Assembly (NCBI GenBank): GCA_021464245.1
Contig: JADCRB010000070.1
Span: forward strand, 1,224,509 to 1,288,508
Reading direction: 5' to 3'
Length of the DNA: 64,000 nt
From: Carallia brachiata
Lineage: Eukaryota; Streptophyta; Magnoliopsida; Malpighiales; Rhizophoraceae
Positions 33,101 through 45,253 of the stretch are shown piece after piece. The stretch's first letter is position 1; every line of letters begins with the position of its first letter. A model generated the notes under the pieces. That model saw nothing but the letters and a program-made list of their open reading frames with translations, did no database searches and had not been told where the DNA came from. The translations under genes were made by a program, and so were the position numbers.

Positions 33101-34601
33101 TTCGTGGTCAATTCCAGTTTTTCAGAGAACATAGCCATTCCACGTCCATCCTCTTTGTTGACCAAAACAACTAAGAAATGACCTTCTTTTCCTGGAGATT
33201 TATATTCTTCTCATGAATGAATACTCCGCATGGGTTTAGGGAATGAAGCAAACTAACTTTTGTAGGTTGCTTGACCCTGGTAGATAATGCACAGTGCATA
33301 CATCTACCTTCACTGCTGCATATACATAGCACAGCCTCATTAGAACAAAGACAGACCATAAACCAGTCCAACATGGTTTTATCTGTTTCTCAAGGGTGAC
33401 AGAAGATGGGCTTTCTCAGAAAAGTAGGATGGAAGAGGAAACAAACTTAACAGTTGGTATTCAATTACTAGTGGGAGACAACTTTATGAATATGAAGAGT
33501 AGGGACCATGCTTCACTATAACAAAGTACCACAAGACCCTTCCCTGCTAAGAGGATAGGTTAAGCATGGACCACTTACAGAAGACCTAGAATATGCAAAA
33601 TTTATGTGATCAAACATAGCAGGCAAAAAGTGCACCACAATAAGTCAACCAAAGAGATTTAAAAACTGGAAAAAAAAAATACAGGGAAAGAACGAATCAG
33701 ATGATACATAATAGCTAAGTAGGAAATAAAAGTGATAAAGAACGCCTTGCAAAACCAAATACAAGAGATGTACACCATGATTTGGTGCAAAGAGATATAC
33801 TGATGCCACACTCATCCACCAACCTGCACGCAAAAGCACATGCAAGTGGGCACACAAATGACTCTTTGACTGCTTTCAAATCTCACCAAATAATGTATTA
33901 AAGGAAAACAAGAACAAATTCACCCATTAGAAACATGTGAGATCCTACTGTCTCATGTAAAAAACATACCTTTGGGCCATTACAGTTACAGTATCTGCAA
34001 GATTCATTGTTCGACTCTGGCAGGCAGAAACACATGAAGCAAGAAAAGAGGTCCTCAGAGCAGCTCTAGTGAAGTCAGAAGCACCATTACCAATCTTATT
34101 GATCAAACCCGTTATTCCATGAAGTTCTTGATGTGTGCTCAAAAACCAGATAGAGTCCAGTGTAATGCACAAGGCATCATTAAGGGTCTGTGGATCTGCC
34201 AAAGGTATCAAGCTCTCTGCAAGCTCCCAATCATGGGAACTCACTGCACATTGAAACAGACGACCCAACTCAATCCTATCTTGTCTACTGAGTCTTTTGT
34301 CATGACCAACATCCTCCTCCTTGCCTATCTCAGGCTCCGTTCCAACCACATCGAGTTTAAGTTTTTTTGCACTGAAACCACAAACACCTGACCTTGTTGA
34401 CTCTTTACTTGTAAGGGGTGCTTCTCTTGAGAATAACATTACTTCCCTCCCCTTTTTCAGGAATAAAAGTAGTATATCACTCTTTGTATTTCGAGTTTCA
34501 CTCTCCGGTGTCTCCATTTCAGCAAAATAGGAGTCTTCTAAACTATTTTTATCCCCCATATACATATCACCACCTTCGACGAATTCTATCTCTTCGTCCA
34601 T
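30152..34601 (-). CDS. SKIP35: SKIP35-type ankyrin-repeat protein, with two 1-base frameshifts
   Basis: Three coding exons on the minus strand: 34601-33970, 32559-32126, 30957-30152. Corrected length is about 623 aa. The N-terminus is acidic and Ser-rich; the middle holds ELGRLFQCAVSSHDWELAESLIPLADPQTLNDALCI; the C-terminal half has ankyrin-like helices (GPLMRAAERGCMQVVEWFVK, LALTAATSSSQVDVAAYLL). It matches Arabidopsis SKIP35 (At2g44090 type), which binds the SKP1 homologue ASK1 and so may act with SCF ubiquitin ligases. Two lesions: near 32160 an extra base after EASRF shifts the frame and stops it at once, while the neighbouring frame gives GSTELVRILLQ; near 30913 a base is missing, so the reading before MECLVEEGN must shift to give GFASHYCKIGT. 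Both are in short homopolymers, and all splice sites are canonical. A leader intron, about 35263-34831, is likely. Confidence 0.85.
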
Positions 34602-35330
34602 TGTCCTTCACTATACAACCACACCAACACACCTATAAAAAGGGCCTAATTCAAGTAGCTCACAACAGGAGAATACATTGTTGTCAAAAAATGTGAATTG
34701 TGGCACCGTCTACAGAAATAACAAATGAAATCCTCCTTCAACAACCCATTTCCATTAAAACAACCTACTAAATAAAAACTGTAACTGTAGGCCGAATATC
34801 ATCTCTGTGCCTCTCTCCTTGAATTCTCATCTGCAAACAAAATGGTTCCATTCAATTAAACAAGAAGCAAAAACCGCAATTCGTGGAAGCAAAAAGAAAA
34901 AGAAGGACCCAATTCAAAAACTCCAAGAGGATAATTAAGCACCAAACAATCAAAAAGATGCAAACCCAGTAATTATCATCACTCGATTCCGCCAGAAGAA
35001 AAATCTAGAGAGCAGAAACCAGTCCACCATCAATCAAATCGAAGGATCCATAGCCAAACCCTAAAAACAACAAAACCCAGCTGCATCAACGTGGAGGTAT
35101 ACGCCTAATCAACAATGCAAAATTAGATTCCCTTTTTAGAGATATATCACATCACCAGGAAATTTTTTTTAAAAAAAACAACCACAGGTTGTTTGGAAAG
35201 CTAGAAAATGAAGGTTAAAGAAAGAAAAACACGAAAAGAAAAGGTGGGAGAGAGAGAACAGACCTCTACAGTAAGAATTTGAGAGTGGGAGAAATTAGAG
35301 GGCGGAGAACAACCTTGCCTCTGTTATATT
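34602..35330 (-). other. Leader and leader intron of SKIP35, promoter side
   Basis: On the minus strand a leader exon appears to end at 35264 (GAG|GTCTGT) and to resume at 34830 after TTTGCAG, with the ATG at 34601. The region is GA-rich on the coding strand near the presumed transcription start. Upstream, the sequence changes abruptly to AT-rich spacer at about 35.34 kb. Confidence 0.5.
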
Positions 35331-35402
35331 ATTGTTTTTGTTTGTGGTAATGTATGAAAATGAAATTTTGGTAAAGATTCATTTTCATATAATAGTCGGA
35401 GA

Positions 35403-35765
35403 GATTTATATTTTTTCTCAAAAAAATTAAATTTTATTAACAACGATCTTTTTTAATTTTTTATTATTATTTATACGTAACATGTGGTGATTAGTTATTT
35501 ATAAATTAAAAATTAAATATATTATAAATTTAATATTAAAAAATATTGATATATTAGTTTTTATTAGTAATAATAGGATAGATTTATATTTTTTAAAAAA
35601 AATTAAATTTTATTAACGACAATTATTTTTATTTTTTATTTTTTATAATCATTTATATGTGACATGTGTTGAATAGTTATTTAAAAATTAAAAATTAAAT
35701 ATATTATACATTCAATATTAAAAAATATTCATATATGAATTTTTAATTAGTAATTATAATAATAA
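35403..35765. repeat. 178 bp tandem duplication in AT-rich DNA
   Basis: Copy 1 begins at 35403 and copy 2 at 35581, both with GATTTATATTTTTT. They share ordered landmarks (ATTAAATTTTATTAAC, ATGTG.TGA, TTAAAAATTAAATATATTAT) with scattered differences, so the duplication is older than those in the GDI introns. Confidence 0.75.
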
Positions 35766-38679
35766 GATAAAAAGTGATTGTTCATAAGAGACCCTTTAAA
35801 AATTTTATGGTGTCTAAATTTTTTTTTTTTATCTGAAGATCTATTGCTCCTAAATTTATGATATTAGGTATCAGATAAATTTGAATGTATGTATAATATT
35901 TGATTAAAAATAAAAAAAATAAAAATTAATTAATGCTAATATTTTATAAACATCAATTTAATAATAGTAAGGAGAATTATAATAATTTTCTTATTTTATA
36001 AGAGAAAATTAATCTTTTCCTTTTTTGATAAATAAAAATAGTTTTTTCTAAGTCAAAACTTTTTATATATTTATTTAATTTTTTTCGTGTTTAATATTTA
36101 GATTTAAAGAAAGACATTTATTTATATTTTTTATTATTAATAAATATGTGTTTCAACTCAAAACTCATTATAAAGGAAATGAATAATCGTACGGATCAAA
36201 TTAAAATTCTACCAATCTTAAAACATTAAAAAAATTCTACTGCAATTTGGATCTTTGGGAAATTTTAACAACTTTTCTTAGGCCCATTTGTGTGTGTGTG
36301 TGTACATACTAACTTGTGAAAAAAATGTAGACAAGGAGAAGAACTGAGAATTAAATCTTAAATCTTTTAGTTAAAAATTTTAACTAGTTTATCATCCTGT
36401 TTAGGATAGGTCATTTGTTAAACTATAGCTTTTAACTTTTTTCGTCAACATTTCTTATCAAATATTAAATATATTAAAATTATCAATTTTATGTTGCCAG
36501 TGGTTATTATTGATTCTTGTTTTCGGGTATTAACATCATTAACTAACAAAAATAACTATTGCTTAATTATGAATTATCATTTGTAAACCTCAAATGTTAA
36601 TGTTTTTTTTTTTTGTAAAAAATGTGAAGTTTAATTACTAATTGCGAAAATTAATTGATCTTATTTGTGTGAGTGTATAGATTATAGACTCAAGTGGGAA
36701 ATTAATCAAGAGAGAGCACATAGAGAATGACAGAAATTAATTGAAAATCACTTTAAGAAATTTATTTTTTATTTAAAGAAATTTAAATGATACAAAAATT
36801 TAAAAAAGATTATCAACAATATCATAAATTTGCTAAGTAACATGAATATGACAGTGAAGATGTGTTTACTACGGCAAAACGTATATAATAAAAAAAATTT
36901 ATAAAAAATCCAACATATCTTCAGTACGCCACGAACATGCTTAAAACACTTAAAGGACATGTTCGAAGTATTTTTATAATTTTGACAATAAAAATTTTTG
37001 TAATGGTTATAAGTAAAGATATATTATATTAATATTTATGAATAATACATTAACCATTATGAACTTCCTAAAAAAAACATTATGGACTTAGTTTAACAAT
37101 TTTTAAAAAATTATTATCAAATAATATATGCAAGAATTATTGATGATTAATGCCATTAGCTATTCGGCATGGCAGGGCAAGGCTTCTTGTTAGCGACGGA
37201 ACATGAAAACGACAGTCACCGCAAAATCCCAAAATTAAAGAGGGACTTTGCGGTGAGTGGGGCCCAGTAGGGACGGTCGAAGACAATTCATGGGGGCCAT
37301 GTTTGCAACTCCGCCAAGCACAATCATGACCTGTGAGCTGTGACGTATTCCCTCCCAGTCCCGCTCTCTTTTGTTCTGTAACTTTTCTTTTTAAAGCGAA
37401 AGCAATCATAATGCATCATAAAATATGTATTATAAATATCTTAATTTTTATTATTATAAAAAAATTAATTAAATATATTAAAGTAATTAAATTTTTAAAA
37501 AATAAATAATACACTTAACAATTAAAATATTTCACAAAATAATTTTCGTCATACATATAATTATTATTATTTTTACTTACTCACCTATCTTCGTTTTCTT
37601 AAATTCGTATTTTGTTTTTTTGAATTGGACTTAACAGGCGGTACATTTACCGAACACACCCTTATTAACTCGGAGATTGATTGGTTTAACTTCTATGATG
37701 TGAAAGAAAGTTGTAAAAAAAATAGATTGTGAAAAAGAAAAGTTTAAATAAATAAAAAATAAGTGAGAAATAAAATGATGAAAAATGAATGAAAATGAAA
37801 ATTATAAAAAAATATTATTTAAATATATGAGAAATTTGTGAGAAACAAAATAATGAAAAAAAATGATGTAATTTTTAAGTAGTATGTTTTTCTAATAAAA
37901 TTTTTATTCTCATGAAACCAAACAGCGCATTAGAGTATTGATTAATGTTGCATTTTTAAAAGTTCTGAATAATATTCTTTGATAATTTTTTATAAGATTA
38001 TTATTTGTGGATAGTATCTTTTAGAAGTAGTTTATTCAAAAGGTAATTTTCAGCTATTTTTTTGATTAAAACAGTTATTATTGGATAATATGATACTAAA
38101 ACATCTTTTAATTTGTTTATATTTCTAAAATTTTAAGTTTGATATTAAATAATCAATTTACTATTTAAATAGCAACGATAAAGGTTAATATATCCAAACA
38201 CTACGCACTTATTTTACTTAACTGTAATTATAAACATTAATCAACAGTTTTTAATAATTAATATTAACAATCAGTAATTATTAACACAAACAGTAATCAA
38301 TACCAACTAAACTTAAGAGACCCTTAATCTAATTGCTTTCAGTTCAATTTTCTTGTAAAACAACATTAGTGATGTACCCTTTTACACGTCTAATTATGCA
38401 CAAATAATATCTAAATTAATAATAAAATGCTTAATAAACATAATACAATGTTAATTGAAAATTATGTCATCTAAATATTTTTATTTATTTAATATTTTAA
38501 AAATTTTTGATAAATCTGAATTGATCCGAGTTGACTCTAACGAGAAAATTGACTAATGTGAAATCGAGTGGATACTTCAAAATATTGTGTTGAGTTCTAA
38601 TTGGAAAATCAAAATCTTTACTCCACATTCTCAAATGGACTAATGTGAAGTCAGGTGGATACTAATGTGCAGGAACATG

Positions 38680-39022
38680 TATGGCTATTTCAGCAGAACT
38701 TCGGGCTATTTGCATTGCACGGCTCTCCAATTAGCATGGTGAGACTGACTCCGTACTTGCTATCCAGAAGATTAATAAGGAGGGATTGGGAGATGGATGC
38801 TTACAGATAAATTATTTTCAAATGCTTATCGTCACTACATCAAGAATGGGGTTGTCACCTTCGGTATTCTCTTAGACAAAGAAATATATATGTAGATTTT
38901 ATGATAAATTTAGGTGGTTTCAAATATGAGTCGTTAAAATTATGGGAAAAATCTCTTCTCAGCATTCAAATTTTGATATGGACTGACTTATTTGGAATAT
39001 CTTTCTCCCAAGATAGTCTGTA
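38680..39022 (+). pseudogene. Decayed RNase H-like (RVT_3) fragment of a LINE-type retrotransposon
   Basis: Across two frames with internal stops one can read ISAELRAICIAR, ETDSVLAIQKINKEG, then after a frame change CHLRYSLRQRNIYVDFMINLG, and finally a tail LFGISFSQDSL before a stop. AELRA, the acidic ETDS, the RQxNxxxDF(x)xNLG motif and a DxxGISFSR-like terminus are the order of motifs in the C-terminal RNase H domain of plant LINE polyproteins and host copies. Heavily mutated, hence not coding. Confidence 0.5.
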
Positions 39023-40275
39023 ATTATCCTTGAATTATTTTTTACTTTTCTTTTCCCTTTGTAATACAAAAAACAAGAAGTCAGGTGGATACTTCATCAA
39101 TCTTCAATTCTCTAGTTCATACTTCATAGGGTTTCACGGTCAACGGTCACGCTGAGTCCGCTTAAGCCAATTTGAGTTAATAATTTCCTTTTACAAGTTA
39201 CAAATCCCCTTATTTTTATTTAATGTTTGATATTTTACAAAGAAAAAAAAAATTCAATTGTGTGGTACGTCTCTCTTAAAATTGTGTATCATAATAAAGT
39301 ATTTGTTAACAATTATTTTACGCCAAAAATAATGAGATTTCTGATGACAAGATCTCATGTCTAAGATTGGAAACTTATATAAAGAATTAAACATGACTTT
39401 TCTTTTCAATGTCATGCTGGGCGTCAAGGAGTTTTGTGGTGCATTAGTAGCATAATAATATGAGATTTAATTTAAATGTAAAATTTGTAATATAACAAAA
39501 AAAAATTTTATTTGAAATATCAATGTAGCTGGTAATTTCATTTATTTTTCTTTTATTAGTTTATGTTCTACTTCTCTTACAGTGGTTTGCACTATAACAA
39601 ATAAAAATTATTATATTTCAAACTCACTAATACTGAAATTGAACAAGAAAAATCTTATTAATTAAATAATATTTATATAGATATTAAATATACATGTTAA
39701 TGATTAAGAGTTGAACCTCAAAGATAATATTTTTTTCAAAACAAGCAAGTAAATAAATTTTTTTTGTTTTTTCTTTATATATTAACCTTTTATTAGCATC
39801 ATCATTATCGTATCAGCACAGCACTGGTAGTGCTCACCTCCACTTCAGTCTTCTTCTCTCTTATCATCCCTTCTTTGCATAACTTTCAACTTTTTCTATC
39901 TCAGATCGAAATAAATTAAATAACGAATCGAAGAGGGAAAAAAAAAAGAAAAAAAAAAGAATATCTAAAACAAGCTCTCGGCTCGTCACGGCATCTCCTT
40001 TGCTCTTACCCCGTAATATTGACCCAAACCATAACACCTTGTTTGGTTAGCGAGAAAGACGCGAGAAAGAAATCAATTAGCCAAAAAAATAAATAAATAA
40101 ATAAATAGAAAGGTTGAAAAAACCCGATCAAATCTCGAAAACTCTTGGTCTCTGTCTGAGCGCGAGCGTTGAGTATGGATTGTTGTTAGATCGATCTTAA
40201 TCAGGATCAGAATCAGAATCAGAATCATCAGTTGCCGTTAATCATTACAATTAATTGATCAAATTTCAGATCAAA

Positions 40276-43200
40276 ATGGATGAAGAGTACGATGTGATTG
40301 TTCTGGGTACCGGTCTCAAGGAATGCATCCTCAGCGGTCTTCTCTCTGTTGATGGCCTCAAGGTCTCCTTCTTCGCTCTTCTTTTTTTTTTTTTTACCTC
40401 AAAAATTTCATTATTTATTATTTATTATTGCTGATTACTTCATCTATATGAAGAAAATCAAAGGTGATGTGATTATCAAGAAACTGCGGATATCGCGACT
40501 TTTGTTGATTCGTTTCAGATCAGATTCTTTTGAGATCTTAATTTGAACTGAATTTTTGTTTTTTCGAATCTGCTTTGCACGTGAAGCACAGCGTTGAAAT
40601 GTTTGTAGAATTTTCAGTTATTTAGGGCTACGATTGTGGCTTCTGTTGTTTCTTCATCAATCATCAGTGCGTAACTATAGGTGATGTGCTTCCAAGGGGA
40701 TCTGTTTGCTTGTAATGCCAGTGAGCGCACAATTTGTTCCTTAAATTTGTAGGTTAATTATGACTCTTTGCTTCCTCTCCAACGTGTGATTTCTAACACA
40801 CACTTTGAAATCTCAAACACTCAAAGCCAGTTCTCATCTACTTACTATTTTAATAATGGTTATAGATGTAACAAAATTCCATGCGTTCTGAAATATAATG
40901 GCAATTTTCAGAGCATATATTTTTTTCTTTTAGACGATCATATGCCATTGTACTGAATGTGTTTTTCTTCATAATTGTTTTTTTCACATGCTTTAATGAC
41001 ATCATAACGTGGTTGTGTTTCGAGCCAGGTCCTGCACATGGATAGGAATGACTACTATGGAGGAGAGTCTGCATCACTCAATCTCATTCAGGTCCTGTCA
41101 CGTGCATGCTATTTGTCAATGACATTCTAGTGCTCTTTGTAGTTGCTTTTGATTGAAAGATTTATTTACAGCTGTGGAAGAGGTTCAAGGGAAATGACAA
41201 GCCTCCGTCACATTTAGGCTCAAGTAAAGAGTATAATGTTGACATGATCCCTAAGGTGGATTCCTTATGCAGCTTTCTCCCCCTATTGCTTGATGCCTTG
41301 ATCTTTTTTTTTTTTTTTTTCCGGCTGATTTACAATATTTTTTGTTTGGCTAGTTTATGATGGCAAATGGCAATCTTGTGCGTGTCCTCATTCATACAGA
41401 TGTAACCAAGTATCTCTATTTCAAAGCTGTGGATGGAAGCTATGTCTATAATAAAGGAAAGGTAATGGCATGCTAGCTTGTCATAAATTTTTATGTTTCC
41501 TTTTGTCAACTTCTTAGCTTCAAGTTTGGAATAAACTTGTAACAGGTTCACAAGGTGCCAGCAACTGACATGGAAGCCCTCAAATCTCCTCTCATGGGAA
41601 TTTTTGAGAAGCGCCGTGCTGGCAAGTTTTTTGTATATGTCCAAAATTATGACGAAAGTGACCCCAAAACACATGGGGGAGCGGACTTGACAAGAGTGAC
41701 AACCAGAGAACTAATTGCGTATGTTTTACCGTTTTCCTTTTTTTCACAGATTAATCCTTTTCTTAGTTTTCCCTTTTTAAAAAAAAAATATAGAAAAACT
41801 AGACTGCAGCCTTCTAGGCTCTTTATATTTGCATTAGCATTAGCATCCATAAATCATTGAAGCAAAGTTTGAGAGGATACTATTGAAGTGCTGCAGTATT
41901 TTATTGTGAAAATTGAGACAAGTAATGTTTCTTCTTTTGGGTTAAGCATGATGCACATGTGAGCCCCTGGAAGACATAAGTTGAACAACAGGATTTATTA
42001 TGTGAATCTTACTAGATAGCTTGTGGATGTTATCTCTGTTTCATTTCAGTTTTTAGCCTCCCTTATGTTTTGTAGAACCAGAAGTTTACTCAATTGTTTC
42101 TATTTTAGTTTACATTCACTGACATATCTGTTGAACACCCTTTTGTGATTCTTCTTGTTATATGGTTGACTTTGTGACAGAAAATATGGTCTTGATGGCA
42201 ACACAATGGACTTCATTGGACATGCATTGGCTCTTCATAGGGATGATCGATACTTGGATGAACCAGCTTTGGACACTGTGAAGAGAATGAAGGTGAAAAC
42301 TGCTTCCCTTGCTTTGTTCCAAGGCACAAGGTTCTTTTATAATGGAGCTTTCAGTTTCATCACTCACTTTCTGAAGTTTTTTTCCTCCTGCTTATGCCAC
42401 AGCTGTATGCTGAGTCTATCGCTCGCTTTGGAGGAGGATCACCGTATATTTACCCGCTGTATGGATTAGGAGAGCTTCCCCAGGTCCTTTGAACTCTCTT
42501 TCTTACCTGGAATTTTAAAATTTGGTTTACTAAAGTGTATTTTGGACAGAGTGGCTGAAATATTTCCTTTTTTTCCTTTATTGTTCAGGCATTTGCGCGA
42601 CTTAGTGCTGTTTATGGTGGCACCTATATGTTGAACAAACCTGAGTGCAAGGTACTAATGGATCTGAAGTTCTGAAATCCAAAATCATAAATTGTATTTC
42701 TTTTACCTGAGTGCAAGGTACTGATGGATCTGAAGTTCTGAAATCCAAAATCATAAATTGTATTTCTTTTAAGGCCTCAGATTTTTAGATGCAGAATTTG
42801 ATATTAGTGTATTGCTTTTGTCCCAGGTAGAGTTTAATGAGGAAGGAAAAGTTGTTGGTGTTACATCGGAAGGGGAAACTGCAAGGTGCAAGAAAGTTGT
42901 ATGTGACCCTTCCTACTTGCCAAATAAGGTATTGGTTGCAAAGTGTCTTCATTTCGCCTGATTTGAAAGTGATGCCCAATGTTTTTTTCCTTTAGAATTT
43001 TTTGATAAGTAAAGCTCAATGGTGATTTTGTAATATTATAGCAGAGGCCTTCGCTGTCAGTCTTGGGGACAAGCATGTTGAATTTTTATTGCTTACTGAC
43101 ACTTGTATTCATCTAAACAGGTTAGGAAGATTAACAGGGTTGCAAGGGCAATTGCCATTATGAGCCACCCTATTCCAAACACAAGTGATTCTCATTCAGT

Positions 43201-45253
43201 GCAAATTATACTGCCACAAAAGCAGTTGGGTCGCAGATCAGATATGTGAGTTTGAGCTACCTCAGCTCAATTTTCCTTTCACAAAAAGTGTTTGTCCATC
43301 ATAAAAAAATAAGTTGTGTTTGACATAAGGTTTAAGATCCCCCCTCTACTGCTCTTGGGTATATATTTGTGCTTTTCGTTGAGGTAACTCTTTCTAATTT
43401 CTTTTAGTTGATCACAAATCTTTATCAATGCCCTTAGTGCCTGAAATTGTTGATAAGTGGATTTAGCTACTGAATGAATACTCACAAAGTTTACATGCCA
43501 TAAGAGCAGTTGGGTCCCAGATCAGATATGTGAGTTTGAGCTACCTCAGATCAATTGTCCTTTCACAAAAAGTGTTTGTCCATCATAAAAAAATAAGTTG
43601 TGTTTGACATAAGGTTTAAGATCCCCCCTCTACTGCTCTTGGGTATATATTTGTGCTTTTCGTTGAGGTAACTCTTTCAAATTTCTTTTAGTTGTTCACA
43701 AATCTTTATCAATGCCCTTAGTGCCTGAAATTGTTGATAAGTAGATTTAGCTACTGAATGAATACTCACAAAGTTTACATGCCCGCACACCCCCCCCCCT
43801 CGGTGGCCCAAACACCCCCACCGCCACCTTGTGGAATAAGAGCTTCCTGAGGGATGGTTGCATCCTCAGCTTATCCCACCAAAAATTGCTCAAGTGGGAA
43901 GCTTTTATCACCATTAAGTTTAAGAACTAGGGGACAGAATCCGATATCCCTTTTCTTGCCTCTCCCTTTTCTGCTAAGCTCTCACACTTTGCTTTCTTGC
44001 AGGTACGTTTTCTGTTGTTCTTATACACACAATGTAGCTCCAAAGGGAAAATTTATTGCATTTGTATCAACAGAGGCGGAGACTGATCATCCTGAGATTG
44101 AATTGAAGCCAGGAATTGACCTCCTAGGTCCTGTTGACGAGATATTTTTTGATATTTACGATAGATATGAACCAGTCAATGAACCCTCTCTAGACAATTG
44201 CTTTATATCAACTGTGAGTTTGCCTTTGGTCTTCTTAAATCTTGCATTGACATTCTTATGAAAAAAGGTGCTCAATTTATCTTCCCTAATTATATCGTTG
44301 TGTTCTTCAACAGAGTTATGATGCCACAACACACTTTGAGTCAACTGTCTCAGATGTTTTGAACATGTATACCTTGATAACTGGAAAGGTAAGCATTTTT
44401 TTTTCCCTTGTCAAAGCTGTTTGCTCAAATGATCTGGGTAAACTGTCCTATCCCGGCAAACTAAATTATTTGATATGGCTGTGAGGCTCCTGTCTCTATG
44501 CACTCAGAACATTATTAGCCAGCCATGAATTCAATACTTGTGCTCAAAACAAAATTCCTTACCTCCCTAAACTCAGGAAAATTAATGAGCTGCAGTACTT
44601 TTGAATTTCTTCTTCTGTCTTCAGTATGCTTCTCTGCTATATTCACTCTCATGGCATTTTCCTCTTTGTTGGACCTTCATTACATCAATGCTATTTGCAG
44701 TGTGCTAATACAAGTTTCTTTTAGTTTATTGGTGCTACTTTGTTGTTTTGGAGGATGTCTAATTAAAGCTAGTTCTTGACACCTGCCTTTGATCCAAACA
44801 TGGCTTATGACTGATTATTGTATGTCTACTTGGGATTTTGTCCAATTTTGAGGACCTAAGGAGAGTCCAAATTCAGGCAAATTCTTGTTGATCCTACAAA
44901 AAACATGTTTGCATAAACGAGAGACCACCATGACACTGGGAGACGGACAACTTTTTTCCCCACCTGTGCTAAGATATTATTATGCAGTTCTAGTCCCAGG
45001 CTCCATGGTTCCACCACATTTTCTCCACACCACATTTTCTTTGCGTGGAGAAAATGTGGTGGGACACGTAAGAACTAACCTTTCCAAAGTTGTGTGGGGA
45101 AATTAGTTCTATTAACCAACAATTAGACTTATTTCTCCCTGTTCTTCTTCACATCTCAAATTTTATGCTGTAACAAATTTTGATTTTGTGTTCGCTGTTC
45201 AGGTTCTCGACCTCAGTGTGGATTTAAGTGCTGCTAGTGCTGCTGAAGAATGA
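40276..45253 (+). CDS. GDI1: Rab GDP-dissociation inhibitor (GDI), 444 aa, 13 exons, intact
   Basis: Exons: 40276-40362, 41029-41091, 41172-41255, 41354-41461, 41546-41718, 42181-42292, 42403-42483, 42589-42651, 42827-42928, 43121-43245, 44003-44213, 44314-44388, 45203-45253. All introns are GT-AG and the joined frame is open, 444 aa, the usual length of plant GDIs. The N-terminus [14 protein letters not shown] is the Rossmann-like dinucleotide-fold motif of the GDI/CHM superfamily. Conserved blocks follow: [77 protein letters not shown]. It lacks the extra insert of Rab escort proteins. GDI extracts GDP-bound prenylated Rab GTPases from membranes and returns them to donor membranes, in the cytosol. 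Position between SKIP35 and MTHFR matches At2g44100 (GDI1). Introns 8, 10 and 12 contain recent duplications or a hairpin; none disturbs coding. Confidence 0.96.
42640..42771 (+). repeat. 66 bp tandem duplication across the exon 8 donor of GDI
   Basis: Copy A (42640-42705) contains the last 12 bases of exon 8 and the first 54 bases of intron 8. Copy B (42706-42771) repeats them with one visible difference. The intron therefore carries a second, complete copy of the exon end plus its GTACTG donor. Using the second donor would add 66 bases, in frame in length but requiring the intronic sequence between them to be open. Confidence 0.9.
43221..43783 (+). repeat. 284 bp tandem duplication across the exon 10 donor of GDI
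   Basis: Copy 1 (43221-43504) starts inside exon 10 at AGCAGTTGGGTC and runs into intron 10. Copy 2 (43505-43783) repeats it, including GATCAGATAT|GTGAGT, the exon end and donor. Only a handful of substitutions separate the copies, so the event is recent. Intron 10 now carries a pseudo-exon end with an intact donor. Confidence 0.9.
45009..45064. repeat. Perfect-stem hairpin in GDI intron 12
   Basis: CCACCACATTTTCTCCAC and GTGGAGAAAATGTGGTGG are reverse complements separated by about 15 bases, and the loop holds a third partial copy (CACCACATTTTCT). It could form an 18 bp stem in the transcript or derive from a tiny inverted-repeat event. Confidence 0.75.

Larger units (their letters stand above)
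35331..40275. other. Divergent spacer between SKIP35 and GDI; mostly AT-rich, repeat remnants
   Basis: About 5 kb. It contains a 178 bp tandem duplication (35.4-35.76 kb), a TG microsatellite near 36.29 kb, a family C-like repeat (37.69-37.93 kb), a decayed RNase H fragment (38.68-39.02 kb), a short GC-moderate island at 37.14-37.40 kb without a recognisable protein, and from about 39.8 kb a CT-rich promoter/leader region of the GDI gene with an AAAT microsatellite at 40.09 kb. Confidence 0.6.

Noticed and set aside
30152..34601. Possibility that the two SKIP35 shifts cancel through alternative splicing
   Set aside because: The first shift meets a stop within three codons in the same exon, and the canonical junction between exons 2 and 3 fits the expected protein precisely; no alternative donor seen.
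37137..37409. Minus-strand 90-codon frame in a less AT-rich island
   Set aside because: Ser/Pro-rich with no motif, no leader or splice support; could be the remnant of a gene but is not supportable.
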